Below, piece by piece: positions 1 to 7,560 of a stretch of DNA of 64,000 nucleotides (positions are counted from its first letter, which is position 1; every line of letters begins with the position of its first letter). The notes under the pieces were generated by a model. It worked only from the letters and a program-made list of their open reading frames with translations, made no database searches and had not been told where the DNA came from. This DNA comes from Gemmatimonadota bacterium (GTDB taxonomy: Bacteria; Gemmatimonadota; Gemmatimonadetes; Longimicrobiales; Gaopeijiaceae), in the NCBI GenBank assembly GCA_022571515.1, contig JACZXQ010000012.1, positions 1 to 64,000 on the forward strand, in the 5' to 3' direction. The translations under genes were made by a program, and so were the position numbers.

Positions 1-1
1 G

Positions 2-640
2 ACGAGCCTGCCCGCCGAAGCCCAGGATGATGCCGTCTCATCTGGCTTTCTGCTCGATAGGAACTGGGCGCCGGGCGATTCGATCCGTATGGGAATTGGT
101 GCGTACCTCGTCTTGTTCCACAGAGATTCAGGCTGGTATGTGTGGAAGGCTGGGCGACCGACTGTCAGGTCGACGTGCTTCGCGTTCAAGGCTTTCGAGG
201 GCGGTAGGTGGCCGCTTCTCAACGAACTTGGTTTACTCGCTGGAGGGGGCAATGCCGAAGGATTCAGTAATGCTGGATACAGGTTTTCAGAGAGCCTGAC
301 TTATGGTTCCGAGCACGATTGGGTCGGTGGGTTTTTTGGGCAGTTCGGGTACGTGAAGCGTCAGGTCGCCGAAGTCGATGGGGTGGCCACACGGGACTAC
401 GACGAGAGAGAGGTCGTGGAGACATGGGACGGCAAGAAGATCTTGTTTGAGATCACCACCGGACCATATGAGCACCTTTATGTGGACAACTCCGACCAAG
501 AGGGCGTGGTGGATTTTGATGGGCTTCTCGGCGCGTTGGATGCGTTCGACCGATGTCACGAGGCCGAGAGCGACCTCACCCAGTCTGACACGACAGGCCG
601 TGGGCATACCGGCGGCGAAGCTCGTGGCTCTGCTGGATAG
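2..640 (+). CDS. Hypothetical protein, 5' end outside the window
   Basis: The reading frame is open from base 2, so the true start probably lies upstream of the window; the first ATG in frame (position 89) falls inside what reads as continuous protein. About 212 residues are visible. The visible part is rich in aromatic and acidic residues (for example GWYVWKAGRP, DWVGGFFGQFGY), has no signal peptide or membrane segment, and ends in a low-complexity Gly/Ser/Thr tail. I do not recognise a family. Base composition looks less GC-rich than the rest of the window, in keeping with acquired DNA beside the tRNA-Lys gene. Function unknown. Confidence 0.5.
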   Translation, partial: TSLPAEAQDDAVSSGFLLDRNWAPGDSIRMGIGAYLVLFHRDSGWYVWKAGRPTVRSTCFAFKAFEGGRWPLLNELGLLAGGGNAEGFSNAGYRFSESLTYGSEHDWVGGFFGQFGYVKRQVAEVDGVATRDYDEREVVETWDGKKILFEITTGPYEHLYVDNSDQEGVVDFDGLLGALDAFDRCHEAESDLTQSDTTGRGHTGGEARGSAG

Positions 641-695
641 GGGGAGGGGGTCGCATGGTGCAGAAGACCAGGGAGAACCCAACTGAGGTGGGCCC

Positions 696-1193
696 ATGAC
701 TGACGAGCGCGATAATAGCCTTGACGACGCAAAGGCCAAGGTTGAGCGGGACGAGTGGGTCGTAAACGATGGTATCATCAGTGAACGGATGCGGGTCCTG
801 GAGGCCGGAGATTTTCCGCCGGAGGACGCCATCCGATTCGCAAGGGAGTTGGTCCGTTATGCCCCGCCGGGGCGTGTCGTGAGGGAAGCCCTTGAGCGCC
901 TCGTTGACATGTTGCCCGAGGATCGCCTCAACAACCTCGTGTGTGAGCACGTCATTCGACGGCCCGATCGGGACGGCGACTATTGCAGCGGAAGCAGGCG
1001 CAGCGTCCTGGCCATAGAGCTCAAAGAGCGGGGTTTCGATGTTCAGAGCGGGTGGGAAGTCAAAACGCCCGGTGGTGAAGTCCTCAAGGGAGACAACATC
1101 TGCCGAATCGCCCTTCTCGCGGTGTGGCTAAAGGAGAGTAGGATCCGTACCGCCCCCGAATCCTCGCCCGAACCGTCTGTGTCAGATGCCTGA
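696..1193 (+). CDS. Hypothetical protein (165 aa)
   Basis: An ATG preceded by a gaggtgg ribosome-binding site at about 5 nt spacing opens a 165-codon frame. The protein is soluble, charged and mostly helical in appearance (DAKAKVERDEW, EDAIRFARELVRY, REALERLVDMLPEDRL) with no signal peptide or metal-binding pattern. It follows the preceding unrecognised gene by 55 nt in the same direction and may be co-transcribed with it. No family recognised. It lies in the gene-poor left end next to tRNA-Lys and is probably accessory DNA. Confidence 0.5.
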   Translation: MTDERDNSLDDAKAKVERDEWVVNDGIISERMRVLEAGDFPPEDAIRFARELVRYAPPGRVVREALERLVDMLPEDRLNNLVCEHVIRRPDRDGDYCSGSRRSVLAIELKERGFDVQSGWEVKTPGGEVLKGDNICRIALLAVWLKESRIRTAPESSPEPSVSDA

Positions 1194-1210
1194 CTCCGGC
1201 AACCGCATCC

Positions 1211-1438
1211 GTGATCTTCATCTTCCTCCGTGAAGTCGGCCACGCCATGATTGATGTCTTAGACCTGCCAATCGTTGGACAGGAGGAGGATGCTGCTAAT
1301 CAGCTTGCCACCGTCTTCTTCAGTCAGGAACCAGTGCTGGCCATGTGGGCAGCCAACTTCTGGGGCGAGGGTTGTGGTGGGGGTCCAGCATGCCCACTGT
1401 CCACCCTCCTGATCGAGAAGAACGGCCATCCTGAATAA
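1211..1438 (+). pseudogene. Fragment resembling a DUF4344 putative metallopeptidase
   Basis: The short frame reads FLREVGHAMIDVLDLPIVG followed by QEEDAANQLATVFF. This resembles the segment of DUF4344 putative metallopeptidases that carries the metal-binding helix (usually HELGHALI, here REVGHAMI with the first His replaced by Arg) and the conserved EEDAADQLAT stretch. Only about 75 codons remain of a family usually near 250, the N-terminal part is missing, and one putative zinc ligand is lost, so I read it as a decayed remnant rather than a working gene. The stop codon lies in the loop of a hairpin (1422-1450). The family assignment is from memory of the motif and needs a profile search. Confidence 0.45.
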
Positions 1439-1450
1439 TGGGATGGCCGT
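1422..1450 (+). terminator. Perfect 10-bp hairpin at the end of the metallopeptidase fragment
   Basis: ACGGCCATCC (1422-1431) pairs perfectly with GGATGGCCGT (1441-1450) across a 9-nt loop that contains the TAA stop. There is no clear T-tract on the plus strand; on the minus strand the stem is followed by a modestly T-rich stretch. It is probably a transcription terminator or mRNA 3' structure for the decayed gene. Confidence 0.4.
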
Positions 1451-1524
1451 CTCGTTAGGGGCCATGGCTGGTTGGGCCTTCCACCCCTAGGCGGAGATCT
1501 TCTGTGCCCTATGTGTGCCCTAAG

Positions 1525-1557
1525 ACGGGAAAAGGCCATCCGGTTATCCGAATGACC
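1525..1557 (-). terminator. Rho-independent terminator of tRNA-Lys
   Basis: On the minus strand a 10-bp stem (1557-1548 with 1543-1534, including G-U pairs; 4-nt loop 1547-1544) is followed directly by TTTT and CCCGT. It starts 30 nt beyond the 3' end of the tRNA, as expected for an intrinsic terminator of a single-tRNA transcript. Confidence 0.75.
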
Positions 1558-1586
1558 GTTCCCGTAAGTCGTTGTCCCACAACCAG

Positions 1587-1660
1587 TACCCCGCCAGGGA
1601 CTCGAACCCCGAACCTACTGATTAAGAGTCAGTTGCTCTAGCCAGTTGAGCTAGCGGGGC
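1587..1660 (-). tRNA. tRNA-Lys (anticodon CTT)
   Basis: A complete 74-nt cloverleaf reads on the minus strand: 7-bp acceptor (GCCCCGC with GCGGGGT), D arm GCTC/GAGC, anticodon stem ACTGA/TCAGT with loop CTCTTAA placing CTT at positions 34-36, T arm CGGGG/CCCTG with loop TTCGAGT, and discriminator A. CCA is not encoded. It decodes AAG (lysine). An intrinsic terminator follows. tRNA genes are common integration targets, and unrecognised genes and a gene fragment lie on its 3' side. Confidence 0.95.
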
Positions 1661-1665
1661 GGGTA

Positions 1666-1684
1666 CTCCCGACTAGGTCGGGAG
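1666..1684. repeat. Perfect 8-bp hairpin just upstream of tRNA-Lys
   Basis: CTCCCGAC (1666-1673) and GTCGGGAG (1677-1684) form a perfect stem with a 3-nt TAG loop, 5 nt upstream of the tRNA 5' end in the direction of tRNA transcription. It could be part of the precursor leader or mark the end of a transcript from the right. No T-tract on either strand. Confidence 0.45.
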
Positions 1685-1810
1685 CGAGGAAACCTACCCA
1701 TAATGCCCTTGTGGTCAAGTTGCTCAGAGGCCTCCGAAAACCTCGGGGCGAAGCCACGGCAGTCAAGTTGTTCGGCCGGCCATCCTCGCAAGTCGGAGCT
1801 CCTCACGTGA

Positions 1811-1829
1811 GTAGGGGAAATCTCCCTAC
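1811..1829. promoter_or_regulatory. Palindromic site upstream of the left conduit operon
   Basis: GTAGGGGAAATCTCCCTAC has perfect 6-bp outer arms (GTAGGG/CCCTAC) around a 7-nt centre, the size and symmetry of a dimeric-regulator operator. It lies about 490 nt upstream of the first cytochrome start. A related but differently spaced palindrome occurs upstream of the right operon (17371-17387). The regulator is unknown. Confidence 0.3.
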
Positions 1830-2318
1830 ACCGGTTGGGGGCATTCCCCGCTTGTTGGGGTCGGCGACGAGCCGTTAAATATTCTATAGATGCGACACTT
1901 GAATGCTGTTCCTGCCCTGGTGTTTCGTCGATGCCCGCGCCCCGGCAGGTGAAGGAAAGCTGCATTGAGTGGCGCGGACGAGCCCGCCGATTAGTCGTGC
2001 GACCGGCCTAGCGGCCAATTCCGTTTCAGGGGCTCGGACTCCGTAAGAAAGAGCCCTTCGCAATAGATAAGGGCTGGTAGAATGGCGATCTCACGGGCTC
2101 CCGTCGCTCTCCCGGGGAGTAAAGACTCCTCTGGGGCCAGGTTTGGCCGCCCAAAGCGGGTGGTCCCGCCCCGCACCAAGGTCCGGCGGTCGAGCCGCCG
2201 ACCGACTTACCCCTATCTCCACACCTTCCTTTGGGTGACCCCCGATCCTCTCGGTTCACTGCGACCGGATGTCACCTCTGATGTCTAGACCATGGCCATA
2301 CCATCCCGGAGGCCGCTG

Positions 2319-3737
2319 ATGAAGACACGAGTCCTGATCGTTAGAACGGCCCTTGCGCTGACTGTCGTGCTGGTCGCAGGGTGCACGGATACTGAGCAGA
2401 TTTTCTTGGCATTTCCACTATTTGATGACCCCCCTTCCGGGGCTGCAGGATTCCTCGGCTACAGTGACCAGGAAAACAAGCTGCCCGTCTGCGGAAACTG
2501 TCACGTCGGCAAGAATGCCGAGTGGCAGGAGACGGCCCACGCCTCAGCGTGGGAAACCCTACAGGCGAGCGGCAGCGCGCAGCCATTCTGCGAGGGGTGC
2601 CACACGGTGGGTCAAAACGGGAACGCGAGCGAGTCTTCGGGAGGACATGAGGCGACGGGGGACCCCCGCTATTATGACGTCCAATGCGAATCCTGCCACG
2701 GGCCCGGGCTGGCACACGTCACCAACCCCGATGCCTCACAACCCCTGGCCTCGATCATGGTAGGAGTCGATCTCACCAGCGGATGCGGGGAATGCCACCA
2801 GGGCAGCCATCACGGTTTCGTGGACGAGTGGGCACAATCCCGCCATGGTGATGGCGCGAACCGTCCCCAGTACCGCGAAAGAGAGGGTTGCCGCAACTGC
2901 CATGGAGCACGCGGCGCTCTCGAGGCATGGGGCGTCGACGCCGAGTATCTGGAGAAGGACGGCACCGAAGAGATCGGCATCGTTTGCGCAGTGTGCCACG
3001 ATCCCCACGACGCCACCAACGCCGGCCAACTGAGGTTCCCGGTCGACTCCCGCGAAGTGGACGTCAACCTGTGCATGAAGTGCCACCAGCGGCGGCCCGT
3101 ACCCGACATGGACAGGCAGTCCAGTGGTCCGCATTCGCCTCAAGGACCCCTGCTGCTCGGCGAGAATGTCGGATGGCAGCCGCCCAACTTCGAGTACGCG
3201 GACCTCCTGATCCGCAGTACGCATGGCTCCGAGGCGAACCCACGCCTGTGCGCGACGTGCCACGTGAACGCCTACGAGGTGACGGACGCCCTGACCGGGG
3301 ACTTCGTGCTCAGCGTCAAGGGTCACAGCTTCAAGCCGATTCCCTGTATCGACGCTCAGGGCATTCCCGACCCGGCGGCCGATTGCGAGCTCAGCGAGCG
3401 CACGTTCTCGAGTTGTACGACGAGCGGGTGTCATGGAAGCGAAGACGCAGCCCGCTCGGCCTATATCGTGGCCACGAGCAGGATCGCTGCCCTCGTGGAT
3501 GAGCTCAATGCCCTACTGGCCCTCGTTCCCTCCACGGAGTTCGACAACGAGGACAATCTGCTCACTGTGGCGGAAGGAGCAAAATTCAACGCGAAGCTAG
3601 GCGCGATCTCGAGCTCCGCCATCCACAATCCCTTCCTGACGGAGGCCTTGCTCACGGCGAGCATCCGGCAGGTCCAAACGGACTATGGCCTGGCACCGGT
3701 GTCGCGTGTGTCACTGGACAATCTGCTTCCCAAGTAG
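2319..3737 (+). CDS. Nine-haem outer-membrane lipoprotein cytochrome c (left conduit)
   Basis: Lipoprotein leader MKTRVLIVRTALALTVVLVAGC with the lipobox VAGC. Start 2319 is preferred over the upstream in-frame ATG (2292) because GGAGG sits 6 nt before it. Eight CXXCH sites (CGNCH, CEGCH, CESCH, CGECH, CRNCH, CAVCH, CMKCH, CATCH) and a ninth of CX4CH form (CTTSGCH) give nine predicted c-haems, followed by a haem-free helical tail of roughly 100 residues. The first half, with W-x2-T-x-HA-x-AW and CESCHGPG, recalls cytochrome c554-like multihaem proteins. A full-length paralogue with the same haem spacing, including the CX4CH, lies at 15802-17286. It is first in its operon, ahead of a porin. 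Inferred role: surface-exposed electron exit or entry; a terminal reductase is the alternative. Confidence 0.85.
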   Translation: MKTRVLIVRTALALTVVLVAGCTDTEQIFLAFPLFDDPPSGAAGFLGYSDQENKLPVCGNCHVGKNAEWQETAHASAWETLQASGSAQPFCEGCHTVGQNGNASESSGGHEATGDPRYYDVQCESCHGPGLAHVTNPDASQPLASIMVGVDLTSGCGECHQGSHHGFVDEWAQSRHGDGANRPQYREREGCRNCHGARGALEAWGVDAEYLEKDGTEEIGIVCAVCHDPHDATNAGQLRFPVDSREVDVNLCMKCHQRRPVPDMDRQSSGPHSPQGPLLLGENVGWQPPNFEYADLLIRSTHGSEANPRLCATCHVNAYEVTDALTGDFVLSVKGHSFKPIPCIDAQGIPDPAADCELSERTFSSCTTSGCHGSEDAARSAYIVATSRIAALVDELNALLALVPSTEFDNEDNLLTVAEGAKFNAKLGAISSSAIHNPFLTEALLTASIRQVQTDYGLAPVSRVSLDNLLPK

Positions 3738-3762
3738 TAGGCGGGAAGCGGCCCAACGCTAT

Positions 3763-3794
3763 GGGGGGCTGGAGGTTATCGACCTCCGCCCCCC
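3763..3794 (+). repeat. Strong intercistronic hairpin between the first two cytochrome genes
   Basis: GGGGGGC (3763-3769) pairs with GCCCCCC (3788-3794), and after one bulged T, GGAGGT (3771-3776) pairs with ACCTCC (3782-3787) around a 5-nt loop: a 13-bp GC-rich stem. No T-tract follows, so it is more likely an mRNA processing or stability element, or a leaky attenuator setting the ratio of the lipoprotein cytochrome to the rest, than a full terminator. Confidence 0.55.
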
Positions 3795-3845
3795 AGCCAG
3801 AGGCCCGACCTGATCATGAATCTGACGCACTGGGCGGGAGCGGCG

Positions 3846-4673
3846 ATGAGAGCTGGGTCGATTCTCGTACCGATGCTCCTGATTCTGGCGTGTGGCCCTG
3901 ACCCGCCACCCGAGCAGAATGCTGCGCCGCAGGAACCGGACACGGTCCAGCCCGGGTCGGCCCCGGAGCGCCCGGCCAACGTAGCCCTGCCGGTTACAGC
4001 CCGCACCCCCCCCGGCTACCCGGGTGGCTTCGCTCACGAGGCGCACCGCGAGGTGAGTTGCGTGACCTGCCATGACACCGTTGAGGGGCATGTCACACAC
4101 CAGGAGACAGCGTGCACGGAGTGCCACGAGACGCCCACCGAATACGCCACCGCCGGTTTAGTGGAAGACGCCCAGTGTTTGGCTTGCCACCATGACGCCG
4201 ACAGGGGCCTGGAGTGTGGGCTCTGCCACGGCGGGGGGGCGGAGCAGGTCCTACGCATAGTCCAGCCGGTTCGGCTCTCCATGCGGGAGACCCCGGTATT
4301 CAGAGCCCTCCCACTAGATCACTCACGGCACGAGCAGGTCGCGTGCGTAGAATGCCATTCGACCCCGGTCACATACGCCATGGGGGGGCAATGCGCTGAT
4401 TGTCACCAAAGCCACCACCAGCCCGAGTCGGAGTGCCTGGCTTGCCATGGACCTAGCTCGGTGGAGGAGCACGAAGTGGGCGTGCACAGAGGCTGCGGCG
4501 GTCAGGGATGCCACGAGGATGAGATCGTGTCCGCGCTCCCCCCGTCGCGAACCGTCTGTCTCGCGTGTCACGAGGAGCAGATGGAGCACGAACTGGAAGA
4601 GGATTGCATCTCGTGCCATCTGTTGGGCGAATGGCTGGATCGGAAAGAACCTCCAAACGAGCGGGATCCATGA
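3846..4673 (+). CDS. Ten-haem lipoprotein cytochrome c (left conduit)
   Basis: Start 3846 follows a gggag site; the leader MRAGSILVPMLLILACG carries a lipobox (LILAC). Ten haem sites are visible: CVTCH, CTECH, CLACH, CGLCH, CVECH, CADCH, CLACH, CGGQGCH (CX4CH), CLACH and CISCH. After the leader comes a Pro/Ala/Glu-rich linker, then the haem core. The core aligns with the C-terminal ten-haem half of the 20-haem protein at 14195-15769, including the unusual CX4CH site. Its stop overlaps the barrel start (ATGA). By analogy with MtrA-type proteins it could be the periplasm-facing decahaem wire that inserts into the adjacent barrel. The analogy rests on haem number and gene order, not on recognised sequence identity to MtrA. 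Confidence 0.85.
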   Translation: MRAGSILVPMLLILACGPDPPPEQNAAPQEPDTVQPGSAPERPANVALPVTARTPPGYPGGFAHEAHREVSCVTCHDTVEGHVTHQETACTECHETPTEYATAGLVEDAQCLACHHDADRGLECGLCHGGGAEQVLRIVQPVRLSMRETPVFRALPLDHSRHEQVACVECHSTPVTYAMGGQCADCHQSHHQPESECLACHGPSSVEEHEVGVHRGCGGQGCHEDEIVSALPPSRTVCLACHEEQMEHELEEDCISCHLLGEWLDRKEPPNERDP

Positions 4674-6151
4674 CCGCGCGCGCACACCTCCTCACCTCTC
4701 TCGTCGCCATGACGACGGCTGCCGGGGGGTGGAGCACGGCATTCGCCCAGAGCGTTCGGGTCTCCGGCGTCACCAGTTTCCAGTATGTCGAGATCCGCCC
4801 GCTGATCACCGACAGCGTTGACGTGTCCCTGGTTGCGGGAGATGGACTCTTTCGGCGAGCCGCAGACGGACATCTGGTGCGCTGTATCGAGGGCACGGCG
4901 TTTTGCCGCTTTATGCGGTCGAGCCATCCGATCTCCACCGTGCCTGCGACGCAGGATGTCACAGTAAGCGTCTGGGGCATTGGCCGCGGGATCCGTGGTT
5001 ACGCCCGAGCACGTGGGCGGGCAACGGTGGCCGGGGAAGACAGCCTATGGCCACGGTCCTCCGACAACTATGACCTCCTCGCGGCCTACGCCGAACTCAG
5101 TCGAAGATCGTGGCGGCTGCGGGTTGGGAGGCAGTGGAAGACATCCGGGCTAGGCTATCACAACTATGACGGCGGATCCGTGGTGGTGTGGACTCCCACC
5201 TTTACGTTTGAGGCCTTCGGAGGCTGGAGCTTGGCACAGGGATTGAACGAGCCTCGGACCGGCGAATCACTTGCCGCCCTCGAGTCCTTTGCCCCCAATG
5301 TCCGAGCCCTCCTGGTCGGCACTCAGGTGAGTTACCGACCCCGGACCGGTTCAACCTTCACGGTCCTCTATCAGCGCGAGATCCGGCACGACAGGGCGGC
5401 ACTCTACACCGAGCGAGTGTCCGTTGATGCAGTCACGCGAACAGACCGCGTATCTCTCGAAGGCTCGATCGAGGCCGATGTCGCCACCACGACGCTGAAC
5501 GAAGCCCGCCTCAGGGCATGGTACAATCCATCGCCGAACCTCGGACTCGGGATCTACGCACGGCATTACCAACCGTTCTTCGAGCTGTGGACCATTTGGG
5601 GCTCCTTCGACCCCATTGGCTTCGATGAGATCGGCGCGAACGCCATGTGGCGTATTCCGGGGAGCACGACCGACGTGGACGTGCGCGGAGCGCGGCGGAG
5701 CTACCAGGACACCGGCGCGAGCAGCGTCTTTGGCCCTGTTCGCTCGAGCGGCTGGTATCTGGGCATCAACGTCTCTACTCGCGTAGGTCGAGACTGGCAG
5801 ATCCAAGGGGGGGCTCGCAGGGACATCGGCTTTGGAGCTGCCAAAAACGACGGGTACCTGAGCCTGCGTCGGCAATTCGACAACGGCACATTTTTCGGGG
5901 TCCGACTTCAGGCCTACCAACGGCTCTACGAGTTCAGAGTCGCGGAGGGCACGGTGCTGGGATTGGGGGGGAACGGGGCCATCCGTGTCGGCCCCAGAGT
6001 GCACCTCACCGGCGCGCTCACCACATACCGGCACTTGGCCGGTGGCTCATCCCCGAGTGTCGACTGGAGCCAGCTGCGTGGGTCGCTTCGCATCGATTGG
6101 ACGCTCGGATCCGAGCCCGCGGTATCGGGGAGGGGAGGAGGCACCCGATGA
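4670..6151 (+). CDS. Outer-membrane beta-barrel of the porin-cytochrome conduit (left)
   Basis: Start 4670 overlaps the preceding stop (ATGA) and gives a 493-aa protein with a Sec leader ending FAQ. The mature part has alternating polar/aromatic strands, frequent Gly and Tyr/Trp, and a C-terminal strand pattern (LRGSLRIDWTL), typical of a barrel. Residues C72 and C79 (RCIEGTAFC) match a Cys pair in the paralogue at 12729-14198 (C72, C78), reminiscent of the N-terminal Cys pair of MtrB but with different spacing. Other shared segments are EIRP, GLG with a YDGGS-like loop, and ARHYQPFFELWTIWGSF against GRRYLPYFDLSTIWGFF. Being translationally coupled between a 10-haem and a 16-haem cytochrome gene, it is most simply the barrel of an electron conduit. 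Confidence 0.8.
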   Translation: MTARAHLLTSLVAMTTAAGGWSTAFAQSVRVSGVTSFQYVEIRPLITDSVDVSLVAGDGLFRRAADGHLVRCIEGTAFCRFMRSSHPISTVPATQDVTVSVWGIGRGIRGYARARGRATVAGEDSLWPRSSDNYDLLAAYAELSRRSWRLRVGRQWKTSGLGYHNYDGGSVVVWTPTFTFEAFGGWSLAQGLNEPRTGESLAALESFAPNVRALLVGTQVSYRPRTGSTFTVLYQREIRHDRAALYTERVSVDAVTRTDRVSLEGSIEADVATTTLNEARLRAWYNPSPNLGLGIYARHYQPFFELWTIWGSFDPIGFDEIGANAMWRIPGSTTDVDVRGARRSYQDTGASSVFGPVRSSGWYLGINVSTRVGRDWQIQGGARRDIGFGAAKNDGYLSLRRQFDNGTFFGVRLQAYQRLYEFRVAEGTVLGLGGNGAIRVGPRVHLTGALTTYRHLAGGSSPSVDWSQLRGSLRIDWTLGSEPAVSGRGGGTR

Positions 6152-7560
6152 GCTTGCGCCGGGGCCTGCCGGTGGTGGCCATGTTGGTGGGCGCATCGGG
6201 AGTGTGGGCGCTCGCCCCCTTTGACGATCCCTTCCCCCACTTGGATCACGAAGGCCTGTTTCCCTTGTGCGAGGGCTGTCACAGAGGAATCGAGACCGGA
6301 ATCGAAGAGGACGTCTACCCCGACCCGGCAACATGCACGCAATGCCACGACGGCGATCGTGAGAAGCGGGTCGAGTGGGCGACCGCCAGTCGGCGACCGT
6401 CCAACCTGGTGTTCTCTCACCGCGAGCACCAAGAGTCCGTCCAACAGGCCGGAGATTCGACCGAATGCGGGACGTGTCACCAGTATCCAAGTGAGAAGGA
6501 TCGCATGGCGGTGACGCCGGCTGGCGCAGAAGCGTGCCTGACATGCCATGCTCACGACGCGCCTGACCACCTGAGCTACGAGCGAAACTGCCTGGCGTGC
6601 CACGACCCCGTTTGGGAGGCGACGGACCTCACGGTTACGCGCCTCCGGGACTTCCCGGAACCGGACGGGCACAGCGCGCTCGAATTCATCTCCGAACATG
6701 GAGATCTGGGGGGGATCACCCGCTCAGTATGCGCCACCTGCCACTCCCGGGAAAGCTGTGAACGGTGCCACGTCAATGCGTCGTCACTTACAGAGATCGC
6801 CGACCTGGGGCGGGACACCCGCATCCTCGAGTCGGTACGTGACAAGCCTCCCGAGTACCCGGAGCCGACCGATCATGAACGGTCCGGGTGGGAGTGGAGT
6901 CACAGCGCTCGCGCGCTGGATGATACCGGTGGGTGCGCGAACTGCCACACTCAGTCCAGTTGTACGGCTTGCCATCGGGACGTGGCTAATCCCGAGGTGG
7001 CGAGCCTTCCCGTCTCGGTTCCTGACGGTCCCTCCGGCGTTCAGTTGGAGACCGAGAGCATTCGTGTGCATCGCATCGGATTCGAAACCAGCCACGGCGC
7101 CCGTGCGGCAACGGATGAGCGGTCGTGTAGCGGGTGCCACGAGCCCACCACCTGCGTTGCATGCCACGACGGGCCCACTCGCCCGGAGTTCCATGTGGGC
7201 AACGTCCTCGAGATGCACGCCTCCGACGCATACAGCAACGCCACGGACTGCGCCTCATGCCACAGCACCGAGGTTTTCTGTAGGGGCTGTCACATAGGAG
7301 TCGGCCTCGCCTCCCAGGGCCGGCTCGACGTGGCGTTCCACAACTCGCGGCCTTTCTGGCTCCTGGGTCACGGAGAGGCTGCGCGCCAGGGATTGGAGGG
7401 CTGTGTCACCTGCCACTCACAGGTCGACTGCGCTCAGTGCCACTCGGCTCGAGGGGGGTGGCGCGTCAGTCCTCACGGACCGGGCTTCGACGGCGACAGG
7501 GCGGAGGCGGCCAACAGAGGCGCCTGCCTCCTGTGTCATTTCGGAGGGGTGGAGCCATGA
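6148..7560 (+). CDS. Sixteen-haem periplasmic or surface cytochrome c (left conduit)
   Basis: 470 aa; start 6148 overlaps the barrel stop (ATGA) with a ggaggag site. It has a Sec-type leader (VVAMLVGASGVWA). Sixteen CXXCH sites are seen, ten of them in five closely spaced doublets such as CATCH-SRES-CERCH, CANCH-TQSS-CTACH and CVTCH-SQVD-CAQCH. The mature N-terminus (DDPFPHLDHEGLFPLCEGCH) is almost shared with the paralogue at 11314-12732, which also has sixteen haems. Its stop overlaps the next cytochrome gene. Probably a long-range electron wire partnering the barrel; whether it sits in the periplasm or on the cell surface cannot be told from sequence. Confidence 0.85.
   Translation: MSLRRGLPVVAMLVGASGVWALAPFDDPFPHLDHEGLFPLCEGCHRGIETGIEEDVYPDPATCTQCHDGDREKRVEWATASRRPSNLVFSHREHQESVQQAGDSTECGTCHQYPSEKDRMAVTPAGAEACLTCHAHDAPDHLSYERNCLACHDPVWEATDLTVTRLRDFPEPDGHSALEFISEHGDLGGITRSVCATCHSRESCERCHVNASSLTEIADLGRDTRILESVRDKPPEYPEPTDHERSGWEWSHSARALDDTGGCANCHTQSSCTACHRDVANPEVASLPVSVPDGPSGVQLETESIRVHRIGFETSHGARAATDERSCSGCHEPTTCVACHDGPTRPEFHVGNVLEMHASDAYSNATDCASCHSTEVFCRGCHIGVGLASQGRLDVAFHNSRPFWLLGHGEAARQGLEGCVTCHSQVDCAQCHSARGGWRVSPHGPGFDGDRAEAANRGACLLCHFGGVEP

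Larger units (their letters stand above)
1661..2318. other. Intergenic region between tRNA-Lys and the left cytochrome operon
   Basis: About 658 nt with no coding frame I would defend. Besides the tRNA-proximal hairpin it holds a near-palindrome at 1811-1829, an AT-rich patch around 1876-1890 (ttaaatattctatag) that could be promoter material, a small inverted repeat around 2116-2130 (ggagt/actcc), and a GC-rich stem near 2180-2204 (gtccggcgg/ccgccgac). Its length and structure suggest it carries the promoter and leader of the left porin-cytochrome operon. I see no riboswitch I recognise. Confidence 0.5.

Noticed and set aside
1502-1520. Near-direct repeat tgtgccct/tgtgccct between the decayed gene and tRNA-Lys, recalling integrase C-terminal codons
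   Set aside because: Minus-strand frames through it stop at once and show no integrase motif; the region is explained by the tRNA terminator and spacer.
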